Origin: a virus | Reading direction: 5' to 3' (one strand) | Length of the DNA: 43,969 nt | Virus record (IMG/VR): IMGVR_UViG_3300009506_000065 | Coordinates: 1 to 43,969 of that record | Shown: one piece after another, positions 18,413 through 24,195 of the stretch | How the letters are laid out: each line of letters starts with the position of its first letter | Numbering within the stretch: position 1 is the first letter of the stretch | Notes under the pieces: model-generated | Seen by the model: the letters and a program-made list of their open reading frames with translations, nothing else | Databases searched by the model: none | Told to the model about the DNA's origin: nothing | Program-made: the position numbers and the translations under genes

Positions 18413-18488
18413 GTAGTCCACCCGATTACCGGGATCGGCCGCGGCAACTTCCCTGTCACCGCGGCCGATTGCATCAACCATGGACTAC
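18413..18488. repeat. Nested inverted repeats upstream of terminase (candidate packaging or leader element)
   Basis: An outer 8-base repeat, GTAGTCCA at 18413-18420 and TGGACTAC at 18481-18488, encloses a perfect 11-base G+C-rich repeat, ATCGGCCGCGG at 18434-18444 and CCGCGGCCGAT at 18459-18469, with a 14-base loop. A smaller hairpin CCCG-ATTAC-CGGG sits between them at 18421-18433. As RNA, this would fold in the leader of the late transcript; as DNA, it is a good candidate for the terminase recognition (pac/cos) site because it is adjacent to the small subunit gene. Neither role is proved. Confidence 0.6.
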
Positions 18489-18493
18489 GTTCC

Positions 18494-18523
18494 ATTGGAA
18501 AGCACGAAAATTGGGCTTGTCAA
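18494..18523 (-). promoter_or_regulatory. Candidate late promoter
   Basis: On the minus strand a perfect TTGACA (18523-18518) is followed after 18 bases by TCCAAT (18499-18494), which matches four of six bases of the -10 consensus. It lies just after the early-unit terminator hairpin and about 100 bases before the small terminase gene, where a promoter for the ~36-kb late unit is needed. The spacing and -10 are not ideal. A phage-specific or activator-dependent promoter is also possible. Confidence 0.45.
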
Positions 18524-18543
18524 GCGATTTTTTATAAATATAT

Positions 18544-18571
18544 AAGCCCCAGCCATTTCTGGCCAGGGCTT
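18544..18571 (-). terminator. Candidate terminator of the early unit
   Basis: Read on the minus strand, AAGCCCTGGCC (18571-18561) and GGCTGGGGCTT (18554-18544) form an 11-base stem with two G-U pairs and a six-base loop. An A/T-rich stretch with TTATATATTTAT follows. The U tract is interrupted, so efficiency is uncertain. It stands between the last early gene (18605) and the late promoter candidate. Confidence 0.45.
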
Positions 18572-18604
18572 TGGGTTGGTTATGAATCCGATCAATGTTA
18601 GCTC

Positions 18605-18877
18605 TCATTGGGATAAGAGTACTATGTCATGTTTCAGCCGATCGGGGGCCCTCGTATGAAGGGCCACCATCGTGGTGATAACGTCGCCATCCCTGACTTT
18701 CTCCGGCAGGAAATTGGTCCGCAGTACGGACCTGACAACCTGGCAAATCTCGCTGGCTCCCTGAGAATACATAGCCAGGCGAACAAAGCCTTTCTTCCTG
18801 GCGAACCGCGCCGACCCCTCAAATGCGACGATTTCCCGGCTGAGGAAATCTTCGAAATCGTGCAAGTCTCTGAGCAT
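18605..18877 (-). CDS. Uncharacterised protein, last gene of the early unit (90 aa)
   Basis: A compact alpha/beta protein (LHDFEDFLSREIVAFEGSAR, then FARKKGFVRLAMYSQGASEI) with a charged C-terminus. No family is recognised. ATG 18877 has a strong GGAGGAG site. It is separated from the next upstream gene by 66 bases and followed by a terminator hairpin. Confidence 0.7.
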   Translation of the reverse strand: MLRDLHDFEDFLSREIVAFEGSARFARKKGFVRLAMYSQGASEICQVVRSVLRTNFLPEKVRDGDVITTMVALHTRAPDRLKHDIVLLSQ

Positions 18878-18943
18878 AACTCCTCCTGGTTACTGGTTAT
18901 GCTCGTAGGATCGGCACCTTTACCCAAAAACTTTAGCGGTCGA

Positions 18944-19171
18944 TCAGGAAATATCATTTTCGATAGCTTTCCACATATACTCAATGGCTTCGTCTGATTC
19001 CTTGGACAATATTCTGTACCAATATATTACTCGGCGCCTGATTAGTTTAATGTTCATTCCTAAATACCGTCCGCCGTTGCTCTCCGTAAGGGCAAATAAG
19101 CAGGAAAGACGGCATCGGATTTTAGGTCCGTAATACTTGCGAATGGCATCGTTGAAGGCACTATCCTTCAT
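18944..19171 (-). CDS. Uncharacterised small basic protein (75 aa)
   Basis: A small protein with a basic first half (IRKYYGPKIRCRLSCLFALT) and an acidic helical end (KESDEAIEYMWKAIENDIS). ATG 19171 overlaps the methyltransferase stop in an ATGA, so it is probably translated with it. It could be a partner of the methyltransferase, but there is no family evidence. Confidence 0.65.
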   Translation of the reverse strand: MKDSAFNDAIRKYYGPKIRCRLSCLFALTESNGGRYLGMNIKLIRRRVIYWYRILSKESDEAIEYMWKAIENDIS

Positions 19172-19872
19172 AAGCTCAGCTCCAATTCGAGGTTATCACC
19201 GATGCCCCATGGCACCCGGGCCAGTTGGTGAAGGGCAAAATCGGTGAAGGTGGAATCGATATCGATGCCGATATAGTGCCGCCCCAGGGCTTTGGCCGCG
19301 ATCAGGGTTGTGCCCGATCCGCAGAACGGATCGAAGATAAGCTGGCCAGGGCGACTGAACCGCTTGACCAGCCATAACAAATGCGCCAAGGATCTCGGGG
19401 TTGGATGAACCCGGTTGTTTCGATGATTCGTCATATTGTCGGTAAGGACCGGTTTTCCGGAAATACAATGGCAGACAGAGCCCAGCACTTTGGTCCCATC
19501 GGCCGGCAGCTGCTTATGGCCGAAAACATAGGCCACATCGCAGTCAATCAGGACCGGGCCTTTGTATTTCGGCGGCACCCAGCGCAGCCGGCAGGATTGG
19601 ACAAATTTCATGCTCGAGGGAATAGCCGACAATATCCGCGGATCGGTATCGAGGCCCAAATGGATTATCAGCCGCGGGGCGATCCGAGCCAGAAACGGCG
19701 CCGCGGTCTCAAAGATCTCTGCCGCCCGATCAGAGCCCGGAAGTTTGGCCTTGGCCCCTGGCCATACCGGATCGGTGATAACGGCATCGCAGAAATTTTC
19801 CGGCAGGACCGGCAGGATCTCGAGGCTGTCAGCGGTGTAAACGTGATCGAGTTTCAATATCTTATTCTTCAT
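19168..19872 (-). CDS. DNA methyltransferase, N4-cytosine/N6-adenine class, with a DPVW motif (234 aa)
   Basis: The motif order is catalytic motif IV first and AdoMet-binding motif I last, as in beta-class amino-methyltransferases. Motif IV is near residues 33-37 (AVITDPVWPG). A HPTPRSLAHLLWLV segment near 158-171 corresponds to motif X. Motif I is FDPFCGSGTT near 183-192, followed by RHYIGIDID. The catalytic motif reads DPVW where DPPY or SPPW is normal, so the second Pro is replaced by Val. There is no clear target-recognition insert of usual size and no partner nuclease, so this is probably a solitary anti-restriction or regulatory enzyme. ATG 19872 has GGAG five bases upstream. Confidence 0.88.
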   Translation of the reverse strand: MKNKILKLDHVYTADSLEILPVLPENFCDAVITDPVWPGAKAKLPGSDRAAEIFETAAPFLARIAPRLIIHLGLDTDPRILSAIPSSMKFVQSCRLRWVPPKYKGPVLIDCDVAYVFGHKQLPADGTKVLGSVCHCISGKPVLTDNMTNHRNNRVHPTPRSLAHLLWLVKRFSRPGQLIFDPFCGSGTTLIAAKALGRHYIGIDIDSTFTDFALHQLARVPWGIGDNLELELSL

Positions 19873-20227
19873 GAATCTCCAATTCTATTTGCTCAGCCTG
19901 GCGCCCGAATCGCCTTTTAATCCGGCGCAGCTCAATCATCATCGTTGCCCGGTCAGCGAAGATCATTTCCGATGGTCTGGCTCCCGGCCTGCGAAGCAGG
20001 ACTCGGATCGCCCTGGCGGTCCGGCCGAAACCGCGGCTGGGAAGTTTCAGGCACTCAGATATATACCAGCTGGCCGATTGAGCCATTTTCGGATGATGTT
20101 TGAGCCAGACCATGATTTCATATCTCAGGCGAACCTCGTATTCAGATCGGAAAACCTTGAAGATCACCAGGTTTTGAAGATATTCAATCTGTTTCTGACT
20201 GGCGTGTTTCCAGATGTTTTTGGCCAT
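19862..20227 (-). CDS. Uncharacterised helical basic protein (121 aa)
   Basis: A basic, helical protein (AKNIWKHASQKQIEYLQNLV, then a YEVRLRYEIMVWLKHHP segment, and an Arg-rich end RRIKRRFGRQAEQI). No family is recognised. I chose ATG 20227, with GAGG about 12 bases upstream, over the frame's longer extension to 20374, which lies inside the upstream gene and has a different, frameshift-like composition. It overlaps the methyltransferase start. Confidence 0.6.
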   Translation of the reverse strand: MAKNIWKHASQKQIEYLQNLVIFKVFRSEYEVRLRYEIMVWLKHHPKMAQSASWYISECLKLPSRGFGRTARAIRVLLRRPGARPSEMIFADRATMMIELRRIKRRFGRQAEQIELEIHEE

Positions 20228-20447
20228 GGTGAATGCATACCTCAATAAACCAGCCGCCTTTTCGGCATAGGCTAATCTTTGCCGTCCCTGTAGCGCCATC
20301 CTCAAGCGGGTGGCCGAGGCACCGGTCAAGCGATTCGGGAATATGGAAACAGAGCTTCCGGAGCCCCGGCGCAAAGCTGGTTACCGTTTTTCCCGGCAGG
20401 AACCGGAAGCGCCTGCCCGGCTTCCTATTTCTTCTCTTTACCGTCAC
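20184..20447 (-). CDS. Uncharacterised basic protein, GTG start (87 aa)
   Basis: The protein has an Arg/Lys-rich start (VKRRNRKPGRRFRFLPGKT) and a second half that reads like a beta-rich domain (GTAKISLCRKGGWFIEVCI). The GTG at 20447 overlaps the end of the upstream gene by 23 bases; its ribosome site (AGGAG, 13 bases away) is weak. It competes with a longer frame of the next gene over the same bases; this reading gives more protein-like sequence. Moderate support only. Confidence 0.45.
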   Translation of the reverse strand: MTVKRRNRKPGRRFRFLPGKTVTSFAPGLRKLCFHIPESLDRCLGHPLEDGATGTAKISLCRKGGWFIEVCIHHGQKHLETRQSETD

Positions 20448-20673
20448 CGAGGCTCATTTTCTCCTGATTAGGGTTCTTTTCAGCTTCGTAGTGGCTCAGG
20501 ACCGTATCCATGGCCGATACCAGGTCGTCATAGAGCTTGGCCCATCGGCCAGAGGTCGGGCTTTTGGTGTCAGGGCATACCAGCCGAAAAGAGAATCGGC
20601 CTTTTTCATTACCGATCGGTATATCGGTGCCACCGGTCAGTATCCGGCTCATTTCACGCTTTATTTTGGCCAT
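20425..20673 (-). CDS. Uncharacterised protein (82 aa)
   Basis: A small protein with a plausible beta-strand core (GTDIPIGNEKGRFSFRLVC), a helical part (WAKLYDDLVSAMDTVLSHYE) and a charged end. ATG 20673 lies in the 3' end of the upstream zinc-ribbon gene (20-base overlap). No known family. Confidence 0.65.
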   Translation of the reverse strand: MAKIKREMSRILTGGTDIPIGNEKGRFSFRLVCPDTKSPTSGRWAKLYDDLVSAMDTVLSHYEAEKNPNQEKMSLGDGKEKK

Positions 20674-21022
20674 GGCCTTTGCCTTTCCGCCATTTCTCAG
20701 CCTGGGGACAGGTCGAAAAATGGCTTGTCAGAGTATCGACGTTTACCGGCATATTCCGGCCGCTTTCGGTTTTGATCCAGAATATCTTGGCATTACAGGA
20801 TTTACAATGCGTCACCGGTTCGCCGTGGTGTTGGAATTTAATCTCATGGCGCTTCGGCAATCCGAATATCATACGAAGCGTATCCTCAAACCACTGGGTC
20901 AGACATTCCAGCTGGGTGCTGTCGGGCTTCTCTGGAATGTTGTAAAATTCGTCTCCGTAGGTGCCGTAATCAATCTGACCGGTGGAATTTTTCCTTGTTA
21001 TTGTTATTTTCAGACGCTGCAT
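20654..21022 (-). CDS. Uncharacterised protein with C-terminal zinc-ribbon-like motif (122 aa)
   Basis: The first part is beta-rich (MQRLKITITRKNSTGQIDY), the middle is helical and contains LECLTQWFEDTLRMIFG, and the C-terminal third has CKSCNAKIFWIKTESGRNM followed about 20 residues later by HFSTCP. The CxxC...HxxxC set fits a small zinc-binding knuckle seen in many phage hypothetical proteins. ATG 21022 has a GGAGAAGGG site; the longer extension to 21106 was rejected because it overlaps the upstream gene without a better site. Confidence 0.7.
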   Translation of the reverse strand: MQRLKITITRKNSTGQIDYGTYGDEFYNIPEKPDSTQLECLTQWFEDTLRMIFGLPKRHEIKFQHHGEPVTHCKSCNAKIFWIKTESGRNMPVNVDTLTSHFSTCPQAEKWRKGKGHGQNKA

Positions 21023-21269
21023 CGGACCCTTCTCCTTCCGGCGATTTGACAGATTGCGGCGCCCCGCGACCAGGGCGCAGAAAACGAATGCCGCCAGACC
21101 GCGCAATTTGATTCATGACAAAATCGGATAGATCTCCGAAATCCTTTACCGGCCAATAGACCTGGCCGGTTTTCCGTTTGTTGGTGAAGACCAGCGCGAT
21201 CGGTCTCCCCTGATCATCGGTGGTGACCTCGACGCTGGCGTTTCCGGTTGAGCTAACGAGCTTTGACAT
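20970..21269 (-). CDS. Uncharacterised protein (99 aa)
   Basis: A beta-rich N-terminal half (ASVEVTTDDQGRPIALVFTN, then GQVYWPVKDFGDLSDFV) and a low-complexity Asn/Lys/Glu end. No recognised family. ATG 21269 lies 17 bases inside the upstream zinc-finger gene, with GGAG at about 13 bases. Confidence 0.65.
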   Translation of the reverse strand: MSKLVSSTGNASVEVTTDDQGRPIALVFTNKRKTGQVYWPVKDFGDLSDFVMNQIARSGGIRFLRPGRGAPQSVKSPEGEGSDAASENNNNKEKFHRSD

Positions 21270-21462
21270 TGAGTTCGCCCTTTCTCCATAGGGGAATGCT
21301 TAAATGACAGGCATCGCAGTAAACCTCGGGCTTCGGGCTATGTTCCCCGATCAGGCGCATAATCTTGCCGCAACCCTCGATCGGGCAGATACCCGGCCGA
21401 CCATGGGTGACTTCTTCATAGACCTGATCCAATGCCGCTTGAGGCAATTCACGATAATTCAT
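21253..21462 (-). CDS. Small zinc-finger protein (69 aa)
   Basis: Two Cys pairs, CPIEGCGKIM and YCDACHLSI, form a CxxxxC...CxxC zinc ribbon in the middle of the protein. The ends are charged. Such small zinc-ribbon proteins are common in phage early regions and may bind nucleic acid or host proteins. ATG 21462 has GGAGG seven bases upstream and overlaps the upstream stop in an ATGA. Confidence 0.75.
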   Translation of the reverse strand: MNYRELPQAALDQVYEEVTHGRPGICPIEGCGKIMRLIGEHSPKPEVYCDACHLSIPLWRKGELNVKAR

Positions 21463-21704
21463 TTAGACCTCCATGTTTTTGGTTCTTTATAGTACATCTG
21501 ATCGCATTCCAGTCCGGATCTCTTTGAAAAATGCGCGTCAAGGCCTCTCAGGCCTTCTACGCTATACATGAAAGTATCTGGCCACCATCGGATAATGTAA
21601 TTGACCGTCTCGGCGAATTTCTCGGGTGTCATTCGCATCAGCTGGGTATGCGTGAAGGCCATCGGTTTCAATTTGAACCCAAAAGCACCTGGTGTGATAG
21701 CCAT
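21459..21704 (-). CDS. Uncharacterised protein (81 aa)
   Basis: A small protein with a helical middle (MTPEKFAETVNYIIRWWPDT) and charged ends. No family is recognised. The start is uncertain: ATG 21704 and ATG 21662 both lack a good ribosome site. It overlaps the upstream gene by 37 bases if the longer form is used and the downstream gene in an ATGA. Confidence 0.55.
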   Translation of the reverse strand: MAITPGAFGFKLKPMAFTHTQLMRMTPEKFAETVNYIIRWWPDTFMYSVEGLRGLDAHFSKRSGLECDQMYYKEPKTWRSK

Positions 21705-21982
21705 TTAATGAATTCATATATGTCATGCTCCCGGGCGGCGGCATATATGCCGCGTCCATTAGGACCCGGGTTATGAATAATCAGCCAGAAAAATCCGTCA
21801 GAGCATTTCCGGAGCCATGGATAATCGGGAACGCCAAGGGCGATCCAGGGGATCGATAATAGGCTAAGATTTAAGCGTTTGAGAATATCGGCGACCGTGC
21901 CGTATTCGCTTTTACGAAGTTCTTTGGTAATGAGGCCCGGCCGAAATGGCGGCTCAGGGCCGAAAATGCCGTCGTAGTGCAT
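21668..21982 (-). CDS. Uncharacterised protein (104 aa)
   Basis: A soluble alpha/beta protein (MHYDGIFGPEPPFRPGLITK, WIALGVPDYPWLRKCSDGF, GIYAAAREHDIYEFIKWL). No family is recognised. ATG 21982 lies behind GGAG (spacing about 6-7) and is better than GTG 21994. It is the first gene after the nested palindrome at 22039-22107, so it may be read from a promoter in that gap. Confidence 0.7.
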   Translation of the reverse strand: MHYDGIFGPEPPFRPGLITKELRKSEYGTVADILKRLNLSLLSIPWIALGVPDYPWLRKCSDGFFWLIIHNPGPNGRGIYAAAREHDIYEFIKWLSHQVLLGSN

Positions 21983-22038
21983 GGTGTTCTCCACAGGGTT
22001 ATCAACACATAAGTTCTTTGTCTTTCAATCGGTTAATG

Positions 22039-22107
22039 CACATTTCCACAAATCCACATCGGTTGTTATTATATATTTTAAATAATAATAACCGCCGTGG
22101 AAATGTG
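22039..22107. repeat. Nested palindrome with A+T-rich core (candidate replication origin or control site)
   Basis: The outer arms are CACATTTCCAC (22039-22049) and GTGGAAATGTG (22097-22107), a perfect 11-base inverted repeat. Inside lies a 12-base A+T-rich repeat, GGTTGTTATTAT (22061-22072) and ATAATAATAACC (22082-22093), with one mismatch. Close DnaA-box variants flank it: TTATCAACA at 21999-22007 and TTATTCACA on the minus strand at 22112-22104, each one base from TTATCCACA. The 130-base gap holds no convincing gene. The design (A+T-rich, palindromic, DnaA-like sites, next to a small winged-helix-like protein) fits an origin, but a promoter/operator is equally possible. Confidence 0.6.
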
Positions 22108-22112
22108 AATAA

Positions 22113-22505
22113 CTACAGGTCCAGCCTCGATTGTTTCTCAGCCAACTGGAGCTTCTCTAAAGCCTTAGCTCGCCGCAAAATAGCGTTTGCCCTGGCGTAC
22201 AGATTGTTGATAGTGGCGTGGATATCTTTTAGGCTCAGCCAGACGCCTATGGCTCCGGATTTCTTCGCCTGGGGAATGCAGTTGACGGCTTCGCCCTGTC
22301 CGAAATCGTTGGCCAGAGCCAAGACCCGTAAACATTTCCGGACAACCGGACCGCTGAGGGCCACTTGCTTCGAAATCTTATCAACCGTCGAGGCATTGTG
22401 CATCCCGCGGCAATGGCCTTTCAAATAGCTCCGAACCGCCTGGACCGTATCGGCGTTGATCTTTTCCTCCTTGCATAGCTTTATGAAAGGATCGGAGTGA
22501 TTCAT
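22113..22505 (-). CDS. Small protein with winged-helix-like segment (130 aa)
   Basis: The central part (NASTVDKISKQVALSGPVVR then KCLRVLALANDFG) looks like a helix-turn-helix or winged helix: a helix of the type 't..is...alsg..Vrk.lr.L'. The C-terminus is a basic helical region (NNLYARANAILRRAKALEKL). The adjacent palindrome with DnaA-box-like sites suggests it could bind there, as an initiator or regulator. This is inference from position. ATG 22505 overlaps the upstream stop in an ATGA. Confidence 0.7.
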   Translation of the reverse strand: MNHSDPFIKLCKEEKINADTVQAVRSYLKGHCRGMHNASTVDKISKQVALSGPVVRKCLRVLALANDFGQGEAVNCIPQAKKSGAIGVWLSLKDIHATINNLYARANAILRRAKALEKLQLAEKQSRLDL

Positions 22506-22780
22506 TGCCCGGACATTCCGAAATGAATCATGTAAAACTTCTGATTGAGGCCAGCCAGCCTGATCGAATCCAGGTGCGTATTTCCCAGGGTATCGCCCGG
22601 GATCGGCGATCGATAGATTGGAAAAAGAACCTGATCCTGAACGTAAATATGGACGACTTCAAATTCGTCCTGGTGAACAATATAGGGATCGGTGTAACTG
22701 CCCTTGGTGGCAAAATATACCGCGCAACCGACAGCTACGACGACCGCCAGGATAATAAACAGCTTAGCAAGATCCGTCAT
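22502..22780 (-). CDS. Small membrane-anchored or lipoprotein-like early protein (92 aa)
   Basis: The N-terminus MTDLAKLFIILAVVVAVGC has a hydrophobic core that ends in AVGC, which fits a lipobox with Cys 19; otherwise it is one membrane helix. The remainder (TDPYIVHQDEFEVVHIYVQ) is a small soluble domain that would lie outside the inner membrane. Early small membrane or lipoproteins in phages often act in superinfection exclusion; that is inference. ATG 22780 has AAGGAG six bases upstream and was preferred to the extension to 22807. Confidence 0.7.
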   Translation of the reverse strand: MTDLAKLFIILAVVVAVGCAVYFATKGSYTDPYIVHQDEFEVVHIYVQDQVLFPIYRSPIPGDTLGNTHLDSIRLAGLNQKFYMIHFGMSGQ

Positions 22781-22913
22781 TTGACTCTCCTTGTTCAAAT
22801 GTGACACCGCCAGATATCAGAGAAATTAAGACGGCCAGAAGCAGACCGCCGATAAATCCAATCAAAATGCCGATCGCCTGATCCGCGACCAGCGAAACGA
22901 TCCAATCAAACAT
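22764..22913 (-). CDS. Small membrane protein (49 aa)
   Basis: MFDWIVSLVADQAIGILIG is followed by FIGGLLLAVLISLISGG: a long hydrophobic stretch enough for one or two close membrane helices, with a short acidic end (FEQGESNDGSC). ATG 22913 has GGAGG five bases upstream; a longer in-frame extension to 22985 has no site. It overlaps the next gene by 17 bases. It could be a holin-like or exclusion protein; the early location argues against lysis. Confidence 0.65.
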   Translation of the reverse strand: MFDWIVSLVADQAIGILIGFIGGLLLAVLISLISGGVTFEQGESNDGSC

Positions 22914-22914
22914 T

Positions 22915-23016
22915 CTACCTCCACCAAATCCAAAGGACAATTTTCCCGAAATGAACCGATATAGGATTATTGCCGATAATTCCAAAGCCCCATACTGAAT
23001 CTTTTCTAAAGTACAT
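22915..23016 (-). CDS. Possible small protein (33 aa)
   Basis: A 33-codon frame, MYFRKDSVWGFGIIGNNP..., with many aromatic and hydrophobic residues, fills the gap between 23019 and 22914 almost exactly: its ATG is two bases after the upstream stop and its TAG sits inside the next gene's ribosome site. No ribosome site at normal distance is present (GTGAGG is directly adjacent), so it would depend on re-initiation. Confidence 0.4.
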   Translation of the reverse strand: MYFRKDSVWGFGIIGNNPISVHFGKIVLWIWWR

Positions 23017-23018
23017 CC

Positions 23019-23300
23019 TCACGGTATATCGCTTGTCCTCACGACCTGAAATTGAATATGGCACTCCCTGGCCAAATCTTTGACAATTTCCAGGTAGATA
23101 TCATTTGCACCCTTCAACACCTTCCAATACCTCTTTTTATCGTCATACCTCCTGATTCTCGACTTCCCACGGTATTTCTTTATCTTCTGCTTGAACTCAG
23201 ATAGAAATAGAAGGCACCAATCCCGGCCGGTTCCCTGCCAATCCGATGCCTCTAATTTGAACCCGAAGTATTCGCCGTCTATCTCTACCTGAATGATCAA
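23019..23300 (-). CDS. Uncharacterised protein, probable TTG start (93 aa)
   Basis: A small basic protein (VEIDGEYFGFKLEASDWQ, then a WCLLFLSEFKQKIKKYRGK segment) with no recognised family. The first 36 residues of the longer reading from 23408 lie inside the upstream DUF6166-like gene. A TTG at 23300, nine bases after GGGAG and four bases after the upstream TAG, gives normal operon spacing, so I prefer it. Confidence 0.55.
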   Translation of the reverse strand: MIIQVEIDGEYFGFKLEASDWQGTGRDWCLLFLSEFKQKIKKYRGKSRIRRYDDKKRYWKVLKGANDIYLEIVKDLARECHIQFQVVRTSDIP

Positions 23301-23304
23301 TCGA

Positions 23305-23673
23305 CTATTCTCCCGAAAAATGCAGGCACCTATGCCCGTTAATTTCCAAATGCTTAAATGTAAGTGGCGTCTCAGGATAATCGTCTGGAAGATCAAATTC
23401 AACTTCAAAAGATGGTCTCGGACCGCTACCCTGCCTTATGCGAGCAATCAGGTCCCATTTCAACGTCTGATAAAAATCAGACCTATCTCTTAATTCGAGC
23501 ATAATAGCCAGGGCCAGCTGAGCCGGGCCTGAGCCGCCGTATCCCCAATTAAAACCGGTGGGCGAGTGATTGCAATAGTTTATACTGCGCTCAGGCAATA
23601 ATTCCTTGCCATCCAAGAAGAAGGATAAATTTTCGCCGCCGTAGTGTCCTGCTTTCAGATTATGCTTTGCCAT
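23305..23673 (-). CDS. DUF6166-like protein (122 aa)
   Basis: Residues 1-60 contain HYGGENLSFFLDGKEL and the conserved block NHSPTGFNWGYGGSGPAQLA followed by LAIMLEL, which I recognise from DUF6166-type phage proteins (NHSPTGFxWGYGGSGPAQLALAIL). The C-terminal half (EVEFDLPDDYPETPLTFKHL) is acidic. The molecular function of the family is not known to me. ATG 23673 has GGAG six bases upstream and follows the structured region. Confidence 0.8.
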   Translation of the reverse strand: MAKHNLKAGHYGGENLSFFLDGKELLPERSINYCNHSPTGFNWGYGGSGPAQLALAIMLELRDRSDFYQTLKWDLIARIRQGSGPRPSFEVEFDLPDDYPETPLTFKHLEINGHRCLHFSGE

Positions 23674-23690
23674 GGTTACTCCAAATTTTC

Positions 23691-24180
23691 GGTGGCCGCG
23701 GCCGGGCTGGGATCGACTTGCGAGGGTCGATGAGGGAGAAAGGCCGCGGTCACCTGGTTAGCCTGGACCACTTAAAATGGGGGATGGGAAAAAGCAGGCC
23801 AGGCACAAATTTACGGGGCGGCAGTAATAACCTCGGTCCGGTGACGTACAGCCGCCCCATTCGCCGTTGGACCGACCCACCGGGAAGCAGCGGAATTTAT
23901 TCGGCAAATCCCGCCTCATAGCCGATGGACTACGGGTATATTTTAAGGAACAACATGACGGGTTTCGCCTTAGCCCGTACCGGTGGTTTTGAGTACCACA
24001 TCAACCCGCAACGGTTTTCGCCGAAGGCTTCCATGTTGCTCCGACATACAGTTTTCAAAGATCAAGTGCGGTCGGAGCCGATCGGGCGACCGGCTCCAGA
24101 CCGCCAGCGGACGGCATCAGATCCGCTGCCTTCCACCGCGGCACGTTTGGGTAGAGTAGCCGCGGTTGTCCAAGGGAAGG
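23691..24180. ncRNA. Candidate large structured RNA (gene-poor region 23674-24195)
   Basis: About 520 bases without a convincing gene in a genome otherwise packed tightly. It holds a series of complementary arms: 23691-23703/23742-23754 (13 bases, one mismatch) enclosing 23712-23717/23726-23731; 23815-23822/23851-23858 (8 bases); 23983-23987/23995-23999 (5 bases); 24068-24080/24091-24104 (13 bases, one bulge); 24105-24111/24122-24128 (7 bases); 24135-24142/24159-24166 (8 bases). CGGTCC in the loop at 23834-23839 is complementary to GGACCG at 23869-23874 outside that stem, a possible pseudoknot. It lies in the minus-strand early unit, so the minus strand is the likely transcript. Short minus-strand frames exist (23758-23919, 53 codons, Cys-rich; 23930-24034, 34 codons) but lack ribosome sites. 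Family unknown. Confidence 0.5.
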
Positions 24181-24195
24181 AGATATGAAACCATG

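Noticed and set aside
19862-20374. Longer 170-aa reading of the gene ending at 19862
   Set aside because: The first 49 residues lie in another gene's frame and read like frameshifted sequence; ATG 20227 fits better.
22505-22804. 99-codon plus-strand frame
   Set aside because: Exactly antisense to the lipoprotein-like gene; no independent ribosome site or promoter.
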